Source of the DNA: CANGYM01 sp044372405
Lineage (GTDB): Bacteria; Pseudomonadota; Alphaproteobacteria; JAJTHO01; CANGYM01
Assembly: GCA_044372405.1 (NCBI GenBank)
Contig: JBILRW010000018.1
Span: 1-25,273, forward strand
Direction: 5' to 3'
DNA: 25,273 nt
Below, piece after piece: positions 1-6,808 of this stretch (position 1 is its first letter; each line of letters opens with the position of its first letter). Made by a program: the position numbers and the translations under genes. The notes under the pieces are model-generated. The model was not told where the DNA came from. It worked only from the letters and a program-made list of their open reading frames with translations, and did no database searches.

Positions 1-666
1 GCATCTTCCCAAGAGTTGATCGAATCCATCCGTCAAAACCTTGGGGTTGCAGCCCAGGCCCGCACCTCGGTCATTGAAACCAGCGAAGCGGCCAAAGAAG
101 GGGAACGCATTGTTTCCGAAGCGGCCGTTGCCATGAAGCGGATTCATGAATCCTCAACCAAAATTAAGGATATCGTGACTGTGATTGACGAAATTGCGTT
201 TCAAACCAACTTGCTGGCTCTGAATGCCGCTGTCGAGGCCGCCCGTGTCGGGGAAGCCGGTAAAGGCTTTGCCGTGGTGGCCAGCGAAGTTCGTAACCTG
301 GCGCAGCGCAGCGCCCAGTCCTCAGCGGAAATCAAAACCCTGATTGAGGATAGCACCCACCGCGTTGACGAAGGGGTTGAAATCGTGACGCAATCCGCCA
401 AACGCCTGGAAGAAATCGTTCATAAAGTCCAATCGGTTGAGGGCATGATCAGCACGATTAGCTCCACCAGTGAACAACAAGCCGCCGGTGTGGAAGAAGT
501 CGGCTCTGCCATCAACAGCATCGACCGATCCACCCAGCAAAACGCAGCGTTGGTAGAGGAAGTGACCTCATCCGTCCGCTCACTTTCGGATCAGGCAGCC
601 GCCTTGCAAGAGATGCTGTCCCAATTCAACATTGCCGAGACGCCCAAAAAGAAGAAACGGGGGTAA
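1..666 (+). CDS. Methyl-accepting chemotaxis protein, C-terminal signalling domain (5' truncated by window edge)
   Basis: Reading frame 1 is open from the first base, so the gene begins before the window; the visible 221 codons are only its 3' end. The protein relays ligand occupancy to the CheA-CheW kinase complex in chemotaxis. The hairpin tip is unmistakable: DEIAFQTNLLALNAAVEAAR followed by GEAGKGFAVVASEVRNLAQR, the most conserved stretch of the MCP family. It is flanked by long Ala/Glu/Ser-rich heptad helices of the methylation bundle. The C-terminus ends in a basic KKKKRG and has no CheR/CheB-tethering NWETF-like pentapeptide. The ligand-binding and membrane parts are outside the window, so the signal sensed and whether it is membrane-bound cannot be told. 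It implies a motile organism or a chemosensory-like pathway. A rho-independent terminator follows. Confidence 0.97.
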   Translation, partial: ASSQELIESIRQNLGVAAQARTSVIETSEAAKEGERIVSEAAVAMKRIHESSTKIKDIVTVIDEIAFQTNLLALNAAVEAARVGEAGKGFAVVASEVRNLAQRSAQSSAEIKTLIEDSTHRVDEGVEIVTQSAKRLEEIVHKVQSVEGMISTISSTSEQQAAGVEEVGSAINSIDRSTQQNAALVEEVTSSVRSLSDQAAALQEMLSQFNIAETPKKKKRG

Positions 667-703
667 CCTCGACACCCTATCCAAAAGTTTGTGTTAAGGC
701 AGG

Positions 704-730
704 GGGTCCCCTTATGGGGGCCCTTTTTTT
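704..730 (+). terminator. Rho-independent terminator of the chemoreceptor gene
   Basis: An 8-bp stem (704-711 with 716-723, one G-U pair) with a TTAT loop is followed at once by seven T residues. It lies 37 bases after the stop of the chemoreceptor gene. On the minus strand the hairpin has no T-tract after it, so it should not act as a strong terminator for rpmA. Confidence 0.85.
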
Positions 731-745
731 ATTTCCCGGGAGGCG

Positions 746-997
746 TTAGATGACAACAGAGACGAACGTCCGGTCATTGGCTTTTTTGGTGAACACAACG
801 GTGCCCGCGACTTTGGCAAACAGCGTGTGATCTTTGCCCATGCCGACGTTCACGCCGGGATGAACAGTGGTGCCGCGCTGACGAACAATAATATTGCCGG
901 AAATCACGGACTCACCGCCGTAATGTTTAATGCCTAAACGACGACCGATGGAATCACGACCGTTGCGGGAACTTCCGCCTGCTTTCTTATGGGCCAT
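746..997 (-). CDS. rpmA: 50S ribosomal protein bL27
   Basis: Encodes bL27, whose N-terminal tail reaches the peptidyl-transferase centre of the large subunit. The 83-residue protein begins MAHKKAGGSSRNGRDS and has GRRLGIKHYGGE and GNIIVRQRGTTVHPGVNVG, all diagnostic of the family at its usual length. The N-terminus directly exposes the conserved Ala-His-Lys-Lys, so no Firmicutes-type cleaved leader is present. An AAGGAG ribosome-binding site sits upstream of the ATG on the minus strand. It follows rplU with a 13-base gap, the usual rplU-rpmA pair. In many genomes obg follows; here the next gene is the convergent chemoreceptor, so obg is not linked. Confidence 0.98.
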   Translation of the reverse strand: MAHKKAGGSSRNGRDSIGRRLGIKHYGGESVISGNIIVRQRGTTVHPGVNVGMGKDHTLFAKVAGTVVFTKKANDRTFVSVVI

Positions 998-1010
998 AAC
1001 TTAATTCTCC

Positions 1011-1325
1011 TTATGCAACGGTAATATCAGTGACTTTAACAACAGTGTGCCACTGGCGGTGGCCCTGTTTCCGTCGGTAATTGTGGCGGCGTTTTTTCTT
1101 AAACACAATAATTTTATTGCCCTTGGCATGGGAGACAACCTCAGCGGTTATCGAAGCCCCCTGCAGAAAAGGCGCCCCCACAGAAATAACATCATTATTC
1201 TGAAACAAAACCACGTTATCCAGGGTAAGGGAGGATCCAACTTCAGCATCAATTTTATCAAGAGACAAGCGATCCCCCACCGATGCGCGGTGCTGGGATC
1301 CTGAATGGGCAAAAACGGCGTACAT
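1011..1325 (-). CDS. rplU: 50S ribosomal protein bL21
   Basis: Large-subunit protein that binds 23S rRNA. The 104-residue length is normal. The C-terminal signature region is intact: KIIVFKKKRRHNYRRKQGHRQ followed by a HTVVKVTDI end matches the bL21 pattern. The N-terminus is odd: bL21 normally reads close to YAVIKTGGKQYRV, but here it is YAVFAHSGSQHRASVGD, so the basic GGKQY loop is replaced by SGSQH. The downstream GDRLSLDKI and VLFQNNDVISVGAP parts are recognisable. It heads the rplU-rpmA pair and is divergent from secY, sharing a 192-base upstream region with it. Confidence 0.95.
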   Translation of the reverse strand: MYAVFAHSGSQHRASVGDRLSLDKIDAEVGSSLTLDNVVLFQNNDVISVGAPFLQGASITAEVVSHAKGNKIIVFKKKRRHNYRRKQGHRQWHTVVKVTDITVA

Positions 1326-1393
1326 GATAGGGATTATCCAAAAACAAACATAAAAAGAGTTAAGACAGAGAAAGTGTGCCTTTTTTCACCTTT

Positions 1394-1399
1394 TGTCAA
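1394..1399 (-). promoter_or_regulatory. Possible -35 element for rplU-rpmA
   Basis: A perfect TTGACA lies on the minus strand about 70 bases upstream of the rplU ATG. The hexamer 17 bases further on (CACTTT) is a poor -10, so this is only a suggestion that the divergent rplU promoter lies here. Confidence 0.25.
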
Positions 1400-1425
1400 G
1401 GGAAAATTGACAGGGAAAATTGACA
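1400..1425 (+). repeat. Tandem 13-bp direct repeat in the secY/rplU divergent promoter region
   Basis: Two perfect adjacent copies of GGGAAAATTGACA (1400-1412 and 1413-1425). Each copy ends in a consensus -35 hexamer TTGACA reading toward secY. The repeat could be a duplicated promoter element or a regulator-binding site; the sequence alone does not decide. Confidence 0.8.
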
Positions 1426-1487
1426 GTATCAAGTTGCTCTTTCATATTTTGTTAAGTTCTTGACAGCGTGCGCCAGTCCTATACAAA
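1420..1487 (+). promoter_or_regulatory. Candidate sigma70-type promoters for the secY-rplQ cluster
   Basis: Two overlapping candidates precede secY. TTGACA at 1420-1425 is followed after 17 bases by CATATT (1443-1448). A second TTGACA at 1460-1465 is followed after 16 bases by TACAAA (1482-1487). A local promoter is expected because the usual upstream spc genes are absent. Which one is used cannot be told. Confidence 0.5.
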
Positions 1488-1517
1488 GAATTCTTTCGTT
1501 TGTTTTGGGAATACGTC

Positions 1518-2855
1518 ATGGTTTCTGCTGCTGAACAGCTTTCTGCCAGTTTGACACTGAGTAATTTTAGCCGCGCGACAGAGCTGAAAGCCCGCATTTG
1601 GTTTACCCTGGGCGCCCTGATCATTTATCGTTTGGGGACCTATATCCCTGTGCCGGGTTTGGATGCCACGGTGCTTAAGGGGGTTTTTGAAAGCTATTCC
1701 GGAAGTATTTTGGGGGTTTTTGATGCCTTTGCTGGGGGGGCCCTGGGCCGGATGTCTATTTTTGCCCTGAATATTTTTCCCTATATCTCAGCGTCCATTA
1801 TTATTCAGCTGATGACGGCGGTGTCTCCGCAGTTGGGGCAGCTGAAAAAAGACGGCGATTATGGTCGCACCAAACTGATTCAGTACACCCGATATCTGAC
1901 CGTATTGCTGACGGCGGTTCAGGGGTATGCCATTGCTGTTGGCCTTGAGGGGATGGGCGGCTCGGCTGTTCATAATCCAGGTTTGTTTTTCAGGCTGACC
2001 ACGGTCATTACCCTGGTGGGTGGAACCGTTTACCTAATGTGGCTGGGGGAACAAATCACCATACGGGGTATTGGTAACGGGATTTCATTGATTATTTTTG
2101 CGGGAATTGTGGCCCATTTGCCGGTGGCCCTCAGTTCCCTGTTGACCCTGGGATGGACCGGACAAATGTCCTCCTTGTCTGTCCTGATGTTTGTTTTCTT
2201 GGCTGTTGCGGTCATTGTGGTGGTGGTGTACATGGAACGCGCCCAGCGCCGCATTACCATACAATATCCCAAACGCCAAGTGGGCCAACAGGTTTATGGG
2301 GCCCAGAGCTCTCACCTGCCGCTGAAGCTCAACACCGCCGGTGTGATTCCCCCCATTTTCGCCAACGCGCTGCTGGTGATTCCGGCGTCTATCCTTCAAT
2401 TTTCAGGCGGACAAAGTTCCATGTCCTGGGTTAATGATGCTGTGGCGATGCTGGGACATGGCCAGCCGCTGTATATGCTGGTTTATGCCTCGCTCATTGT
2501 TTTCTTTTGTTTTTTCTATACGTCTATCGTCTTTAATCCGGTGGAGGTTGCGGATAATCTGAAGAAAAATACGGCCTTTATTCCGGGGATTCGTCCGGGA
2601 AAGGCCACGGCATCGTATATTGACAGCCTTTTAACCCGTTTGACCGTTTTTGGGGCTCTTTACTTGGTGGTTGTTTGTTTATTGCCGGAACTTTTGATGG
2701 CGGAATACAATATTCCTTTCTATTTTGGGGGGACCAGTCTCCTTATTGTTGTTACTGTGGTGATGGATACCATTAATCACATCAATTCCCACCTGCTGGT
2801 GCATCAATATGACGGACTGATGAAAAAAAGTAAGCTGGTGAAGGGGAAAGCATGA
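1518..2855 (+). CDS. secY: Sec translocon channel subunit SecY
   Basis: Inner-membrane channel protein that forms the SecYEG pore for export and insertion of unfolded proteins. The 445-residue product has the expected series of about ten membrane segments. Family hallmarks include RIWFTLGALIIYRLGTYIPVPG in the first segment region, a plug-region SGGxxGRMSIFALNIFPYISASI-like stretch, cytoplasmic loop 4 (ERAQRRITIQYPKRQVG), and EVADNLKKNTAFIPGIRPG before the last segments. The ATG at 1518 is preferred over the upstream in-frame TTG at 1500 because it gives a normal alphaproteobacterial N-terminus (MVSAAEQL). The ribosome-binding site is weak. It overlaps adk by ATGA. Unusually, rplO is not upstream; the gene begins its cluster. 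Confidence 0.98.
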   Translation: MVSAAEQLSASLTLSNFSRATELKARIWFTLGALIIYRLGTYIPVPGLDATVLKGVFESYSGSILGVFDAFAGGALGRMSIFALNIFPYISASIIIQLMTAVSPQLGQLKKDGDYGRTKLIQYTRYLTVLLTAVQGYAIAVGLEGMGGSAVHNPGLFFRLTTVITLVGGTVYLMWLGEQITIRGIGNGISLIIFAGIVAHLPVALSSLLTLGWTGQMSSLSVLMFVFLAVAVIVVVVYMERAQRRITIQYPKRQVGQQVYGAQSSHLPLKLNTAGVIPPIFANALLVIPASILQFSGGQSSMSWVNDAVAMLGHGQPLYMLVYASLIVFFCFFYTSIVFNPVEVADNLKKNTAFIPGIRPGKATASYIDSLLTRLTVFGALYLVVVCLLPELLMAEYNIPFYFGGTSLLIVVTVVMDTINHINSHLLVHQYDGLMKKSKLVKGKA

Positions 2856-3526
2856 CGCGTATTGTTTTGTTTGGTCCCCCGGGGGCTGGTAAGGGCACTC
2901 AAGCCGATGCCCTCTCAGCGCACTATGGCATCCCTAAGTTGGCCACCGGTGACATGCTCAGGGCGGCGGTTAAGGCGGGAACCAAGGTGGGGCTGGAGGC
3001 CAAAGCCCTGATGGAGCAAGGGGCCCTGATTCCTGATGACACTATGGTTAATCTGGTGGCGGAACGCCTGGAGGCACCCGACTGTCAAAAAGGTTTTATT
3101 CTCGATGGTTTTCCCCGAACCCTTTCCCAGGCAGAGTCTCTCCACGCCATGTTACAAAAAAAACACACGCCCCTAACGGCCGTGATTGTTTTTGAGGTTG
3201 ATGAAGACGCCTTGGTCGAAAGAATTGAGGGTCGATTCAGTTGTGCCACGTGCGGAGCAGGCTATCACCAATCGTTTCATCCCCCGAAAACTGAGGATGT
3301 TTGTGATGTTTGTGAGGGGAAAGCCTTTACCAGGCGATCTGATGATCGCGCCGAGGTGGTTATTTCCCGCTTGCGCCTCTATCACGATCAGACGTTGCCC
3401 ATTTTGCCGTTTTACAAAAGCCTGGGATTGCTGAAGGTTGTGGATGGTATGGCGCCCATAGATGTGGTCCGACATGCTATTTTTGAAAAACTTGAAGAAA
3501 GAGCGTTGACAACGGCGGCAAAGTAA
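2852..3526 (+). CDS. adk: Adenylate kinase (long form, zinc-type lid)
   Basis: Interconverts ATP + AMP and 2 ADP in the cytosol. The 224-residue protein starts with the P-loop GPPGAGKGT (residues 8-16). It has the AMP-site ATGDMLR (31-37), LDGFPRT (84-90) and RSDD (162-165) with downstream R-x-R. The long LID carries four cysteines (C131, C134, C151, C154) arranged as CxxC...CxxC, a structural zinc site that many proteobacterial Adk proteins lack but some alphaproteobacteria keep. The ATG overlaps the secY stop by ATGA, so the two are probably translationally coupled; secY-adk is a standard arrangement. Confidence 0.98.
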   Translation: MTRIVLFGPPGAGKGTQADALSAHYGIPKLATGDMLRAAVKAGTKVGLEAKALMEQGALIPDDTMVNLVAERLEAPDCQKGFILDGFPRTLSQAESLHAMLQKKHTPLTAVIVFEVDEDALVERIEGRFSCATCGAGYHQSFHPPKTEDVCDVCEGKAFTRRSDDRAEVVISRLRLYHDQTLPILPFYKSLGLLKVVDGMAPIDVVRHAIFEKLEERALTTAAK

Positions 3527-3586
3527 CTAAGATGCTCCTTCTTTTGGGTTGCATGATGATTGTTTTAATTAAGGAGTTTTAAGCCT

Positions 3587-3961
3587 GTGGCGCGTATTTC
3601 CGGTGTTAACATTCCTACAGCAAAGCGTCTGGTGGTTGCTTTGACCTATATTCACGGTATTGGCCCCTCGGTGGCCCGATCCATTTGTGCCGCGGTGGGC
3701 GTAGACCCTTCCACGCGGGTTCATCAACTCAGCGATGCCGATGTTTTAAAAATCCGCTCTTATATTGATGAGAGCGTTACCGTTGAGGGGGACCTTCGTC
3801 GTGAGGTTTCCATGAACATTAAGCGTCTCACGGATTTGGCCTGCTATCGGGGCCTTCGTCACAGAAAGCGCCTCCCCGTTCGGGGTCAGCGCACCTCTAG
3901 CAATGCCCGCACCCGTAAGGGGAAAGCCGTGGCCATTGCCGGTAAGAAGAAAACATCATAG
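3587..3961 (+). CDS. rpsM: 30S ribosomal protein uS13
   Basis: Head protein of the small subunit that contacts the P-site tRNA and the large subunit. The 124-residue product has the standard start MARISGVNIP, the helix-turn IHGIGPSVA, and the signature RGLRHRKRLPVRGQRT followed by a basic tail ending GKKKTS. The start codon is GTG at 3587, supported by an AAGGAG ribosome-binding site at 3571-3576, ten bases upstream. A 60-base gap separates it from adk. It begins the alpha-operon segment rpsM-rpsK-rpoA-rplQ (rpsD is absent, as usual in alphaproteobacteria). Confidence 0.98.
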   Translation: MARISGVNIPTAKRLVVALTYIHGIGPSVARSICAAVGVDPSTRVHQLSDADVLKIRSYIDESVTVEGDLRREVSMNIKRLTDLACYRGLRHRKRLPVRGQRTSSNARTRKGKAVAIAGKKKTS

Positions 3962-3973
3962 TGGATTACAGTT

Positions 3974-4372
3974 ATGGCGAAAGCAAAACAGCAAACAGCG
4001 CGTCTTAAGCGTTCGGAGCGTAAAAATATTTCGGTGGGTGTTGTTCATGTCAACTCGACGTTTAACAATACTATTATTACCATTACCGACCAGCAGGGGA
4101 ACACCATTGCCTGGTCCACATCAGGCGCCAATGGCTTTAAGGGTGCCCGTAAGTCCACCCCCTATGCGGCTCAGGTGGCGGCAGAAAAGGCTGCCCGTGA
4201 TGCCATGGAGCATGGTATGAAAACGGTGGATGTTCAGGTGAATGGTCCTGGTTCTGGACGTGAATCGGCTTTGCGCGCGCTTCAAACCGCAGGGTTTATT
4301 GTTTCTTCCATTCGTGACGTGACCCCCATTCCCCACAACGGATGCCGTCCCCCGAAACGGCGTCGTGTTTAA
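3974..4372 (+). CDS. rpsK: 30S ribosomal protein uS11
   Basis: Small-subunit platform protein near the E site and the mRNA exit. The 132-residue length is normal. NISVGVVHVNSTFNNTIITI, GFKGARKSTPYAAQ and the C-terminal signature DVTPIPHNGCRPPKRRRV are diagnostic. It begins 12 bases after rpsM, with only a weak purine-rich ribosome-binding site, which suggests coupled translation. Confidence 0.98.
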   Translation: MAKAKQQTARLKRSERKNISVGVVHVNSTFNNTIITITDQQGNTIAWSTSGANGFKGARKSTPYAAQVAAEKAARDAMEHGMKTVDVQVNGPGSGRESALRALQTAGFIVSSIRDVTPIPHNGCRPPKRRRV

Positions 4373-4397
4373 TTTTTTAGGGCTAAGGTGAAAAAGT

Positions 4398-5417
4398 ATG
4401 CTGCAAGAAAACTGGCAAGCGTTGATTAAGCCCACGTCGATGAAAATCGCAAGGGATGGCGCGAATAGAAACTCTGCGACGATTGTGGTGGAGCCTTTGG
4501 AGCGTGGCTTTGGCGTGACTTTGGGCAATGCCCTGCGTCGTGTTTTGCTTTCCTCCTTACAAGGGGCCGCCATTACCAATGTGACATTTAAAAACGTGTT
4601 GCACGAATTTTCCTCGATTAATGGTGTGCGTGAGGACGTGACGGATATTATCCTCAACCTGAAAACAATCGCTGTGTCTGTTTTAAGTGACGGCCGCAAA
4701 AAAGTTGCGCTGAAAGCCAAGGGCCCTTGTGTCGTGACCGCGGGGATGATTTCCTTGCCCCACGATGTTCAGATTAAAAACCCTGAGACTGTCATTTGTA
4801 CCTTGGACAAAGACGCGGAACTGGATGCAGAGTTGATCATTGAAACAGGCAAAGGTTATGTGCCCGCCAATGAAAATTTGCCCAAAGAAGCGCCTTTGGG
4901 ATTGATTCCCATCGACGCGATTTACTCCCCTGTGCAGCGTGTGGCCTTCAAAGTTGAGGGTGCCCGTGTGGGTCAGGTGACGGATTATGATAAACTGTTG
5001 CTGACCGTTGAAACTGATGGGACCTTGTCCCCTGAGGATGCTGTGGGTTTGGCCAGCCGCATTATTCAGGATCAATTACAGCCCTTTATTGCCTTTGAAG
5101 AGCCCCTGCGTGGCCACGCCCGCGCCGAAGATCATCCCGATCTGCCCTTTAACAAAAATCTTCTCCGCAAGGTTGAGGATCTTGAACTTTCCGTTCGTGC
5201 TGCCAACTGTTTGCGAAACGATAATATCGTTTACATTGGGGATTTGGTTCTGAAAACCGAATACGAAATGTTGCGCACGCCTAACTTTGGTCGGAAATCC
5301 CTGAACGAAATTAAGGATGAGCTGGATAAGCTGGGATTGAATTTGGGTATGGAAATTCCCGACTGGCCCCCAGAAAATATTGAAGATTTATCAAAACGCA
5401 TTGAAGAGCCCTTTTAG
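4398..5417 (+). CDS. rpoA: DNA-directed RNA polymerase alpha subunit
   Basis: Scaffold subunit that dimerises to start RNA polymerase assembly and contacts UP elements and activators through its C-terminal domain. The 339-residue protein begins MLQENWQALIKP, as in other alphaproteobacteria. The N-terminal domain has RGFGVTLGNALRRVLLSSL and the C-terminal domain has LELSVRAANCLRNDNI and GRKSLNEIKDEL, the helix-hairpin-helix DNA-binding unit. Length and domain order are standard. It lies 25 bases downstream of rpsK with an AAGGTG ribosome-binding site, and rplQ follows after 27 bases. Confidence 0.98.
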   Translation: MLQENWQALIKPTSMKIARDGANRNSATIVVEPLERGFGVTLGNALRRVLLSSLQGAAITNVTFKNVLHEFSSINGVREDVTDIILNLKTIAVSVLSDGRKKVALKAKGPCVVTAGMISLPHDVQIKNPETVICTLDKDAELDAELIIETGKGYVPANENLPKEAPLGLIPIDAIYSPVQRVAFKVEGARVGQVTDYDKLLLTVETDGTLSPEDAVGLASRIIQDQLQPFIAFEEPLRGHARAEDHPDLPFNKNLLRKVEDLELSVRAANCLRNDNIVYIGDLVLKTEYEMLRTPNFGRKSLNEIKDELDKLGLNLGMEIPDWPPENIEDLSKRIEEPF

Positions 5418-5444
5418 GTTCCCCCATCATAAGGATTGTGTGTC

Positions 5445-5882
5445 ATGAGACATGGTATTAAAGGTCGTAAACTGAATCGTACGTCGTCGCACCGCTCTGC
5501 GATGCTGGCCAATATGGCCTGCGCGTTGGTGAAGCATGAGCAAATCAAAACGACGCTGCCCAAAGCCCGTGAACTACGTCCCTATATTGAAAAAATCGTT
5601 ACCCGCGCCCGGGGGGGAAGCCTACACGACCGCCGGGTTTTATTTTCTATCCTTCGTGATGATGCCGTGGTGGAAAAACTGATCAATATTTTGGGATCCC
5701 GTTACCAGGACCGTCCCGGGGGCTATACCCGTATCCTCAAGGCCGGTTTTCGTTACGGCGATGCAGCCCCCTTGGCGTATATCGAATTTGTGGATCGTAA
5801 TGTCGATGCCAAAGGCCAATTCTCCGGTCCGGATCAAAATGCCCACCAAGACGATCTGAATCCTATCAATGAGGCTTTGTAG
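5445..5882 (+). CDS. rplQ: 50S ribosomal protein bL17
   Basis: Large-subunit protein near the peptide exit tunnel. The ATG at 5445 is chosen over in-frame alternatives from 5436 because it gives the canonical MRHGIKGRKLNRTSSHR start and lies nine bases after an AAGGA site (5431-5435). SAMLANMACALVKHEQIKTT and GGYTRILKAGFRYGDAAP are family signatures. The 145-residue product has an acidic, Asn/Asp-rich C-terminal extension of about 25 residues beyond the core, which is common in alphaproteobacteria. It closes the ribosomal cluster. No clear intrinsic terminator is visible in the following 125 bases. Confidence 0.98.
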   Translation: MRHGIKGRKLNRTSSHRSAMLANMACALVKHEQIKTTLPKARELRPYIEKIVTRARGGSLHDRRVLFSILRDDAVVEKLINILGSRYQDRPGGYTRILKAGFRYGDAAPLAYIEFVDRNVDAKGQFSGPDQNAHQDDLNPINEAL

Positions 5883-6007
5883 TCGGGACGTTTTGGCGGT
5901 TTAATGAATAGCCAAGTCTAAAAACTTCCAGATTTGAACGGATGGATATCGCCCCCTGATGATGACATTCCCTGTGGTGGTGTAACCAAAACCCAGAAGA
6001 AACAGAT

Positions 6008-6808
6008 ATGCGCCATATCCTCGCTTTTTTTCGTTTGCTTGGTATTATTCTTCTGACGGGTTTTGCCATGGGCATGCTTCTTTTGGCCATTATCTTGCGG
6101 ATGAATACCCACAAAATTCCCCTGTATTGGCACAAAGCTACCTTGGCTGTTTCGGGTATTCGGGTGAATGTCATCGGTACGCCCAGTCCCGTAGCCCCCA
6201 CTCTGTTTGCCAGCAATCACAGTTCTTACTGGGATATTATTGTTCTGGGATCATTGATTGAGGGATCTTTCATTGCGAAAAAAGAAATTGCCAGCTGGCC
6301 CGTTGTCAGTTTTTTAGCCAAGATTCAAAAAACCTATTTTGTGGATCGCAAGCCCAGGCATGCTCAAGAACAGCTGGATGATCTCGCCAATTTTTTAGAA
6401 GGCGATCGCAATTTAATTTTGTTTCCCGAGGGGACCAGCAACGATGGCAACCGTGTCTATCCTTTTAAACCAACCCTCTTTCGTATGGCGGAAAACAGCG
6501 CATTGACGATTCAACCTGTGACCGTTGTTTATCCCTTGCTGGATGGTATGCCCATGCATCGGGGCATCAGGCCCTTAACGGCTTGGTATGGGGATATGGA
6601 TTTATTTTCCCATTTATGGACGGTTTTGGGCATGGGAACGTTACAGGCGGATGTGGTCTTTCATGAACCCATGAAGGCTTCGGCTTTTGCGTCCCGTAAA
6701 GACCTCGCCAAAGCCGCCCACGTTTTCATAGAACAAGGCCTTGAACAACGCTATCGCGCGGCCTTTATGGATCATGAACCTAAACCCCTGCGTCGCCGTC
6801 ATGCTTGA
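6008..6808 (+). CDS. plsC: 1-acyl-sn-glycerol-3-phosphate acyltransferase (PlsC family)
   Basis: Membrane-associated enzyme that acylates lysophosphatidic acid to phosphatidic acid in phospholipid synthesis. The 266-residue protein has an N-terminal membrane segment (about residues 5-30). The four acyltransferase blocks follow: NHSSYWD (catalytic H71 and D76), FVDRK (111-115), FPEGTS (139-144) and the VTVVYP block. The C-terminus is basic (RRRH). The gene overlaps miaB by 8 bases. plsC directly upstream of miaB is a recurring alphaproteobacterial arrangement. A lysophospholipid or ornithine-lipid acyltransferase of the same superfamily cannot be excluded. Confidence 0.9.
   Translation: MRHILAFFRLLGIILLTGFAMGMLLLAIILRMNTHKIPLYWHKATLAVSGIRVNVIGTPSPVAPTLFASNHSSYWDIIVLGSLIEGSFIAKKEIASWPVVSFLAKIQKTYFVDRKPRHAQEQLDDLANFLEGDRNLILFPEGTSNDGNRVYPFKPTLFRMAENSALTIQPVTVVYPLLDGMPMHRGIRPLTAWYGDMDLFSHLWTVLGMGTLQADVVFHEPMKASAFASRKDLAKAAHVFIEQGLEQRYRAAFMDHEPKPLRRRHA

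Noticed and set aside
5883..6007. Minus-strand open frames across the rplQ-plsC gap (about 5866-6220)
   Set aside because: They overlap plsC, have no recognisable motifs or ribosome-binding site, and look like shadows of the real frame.
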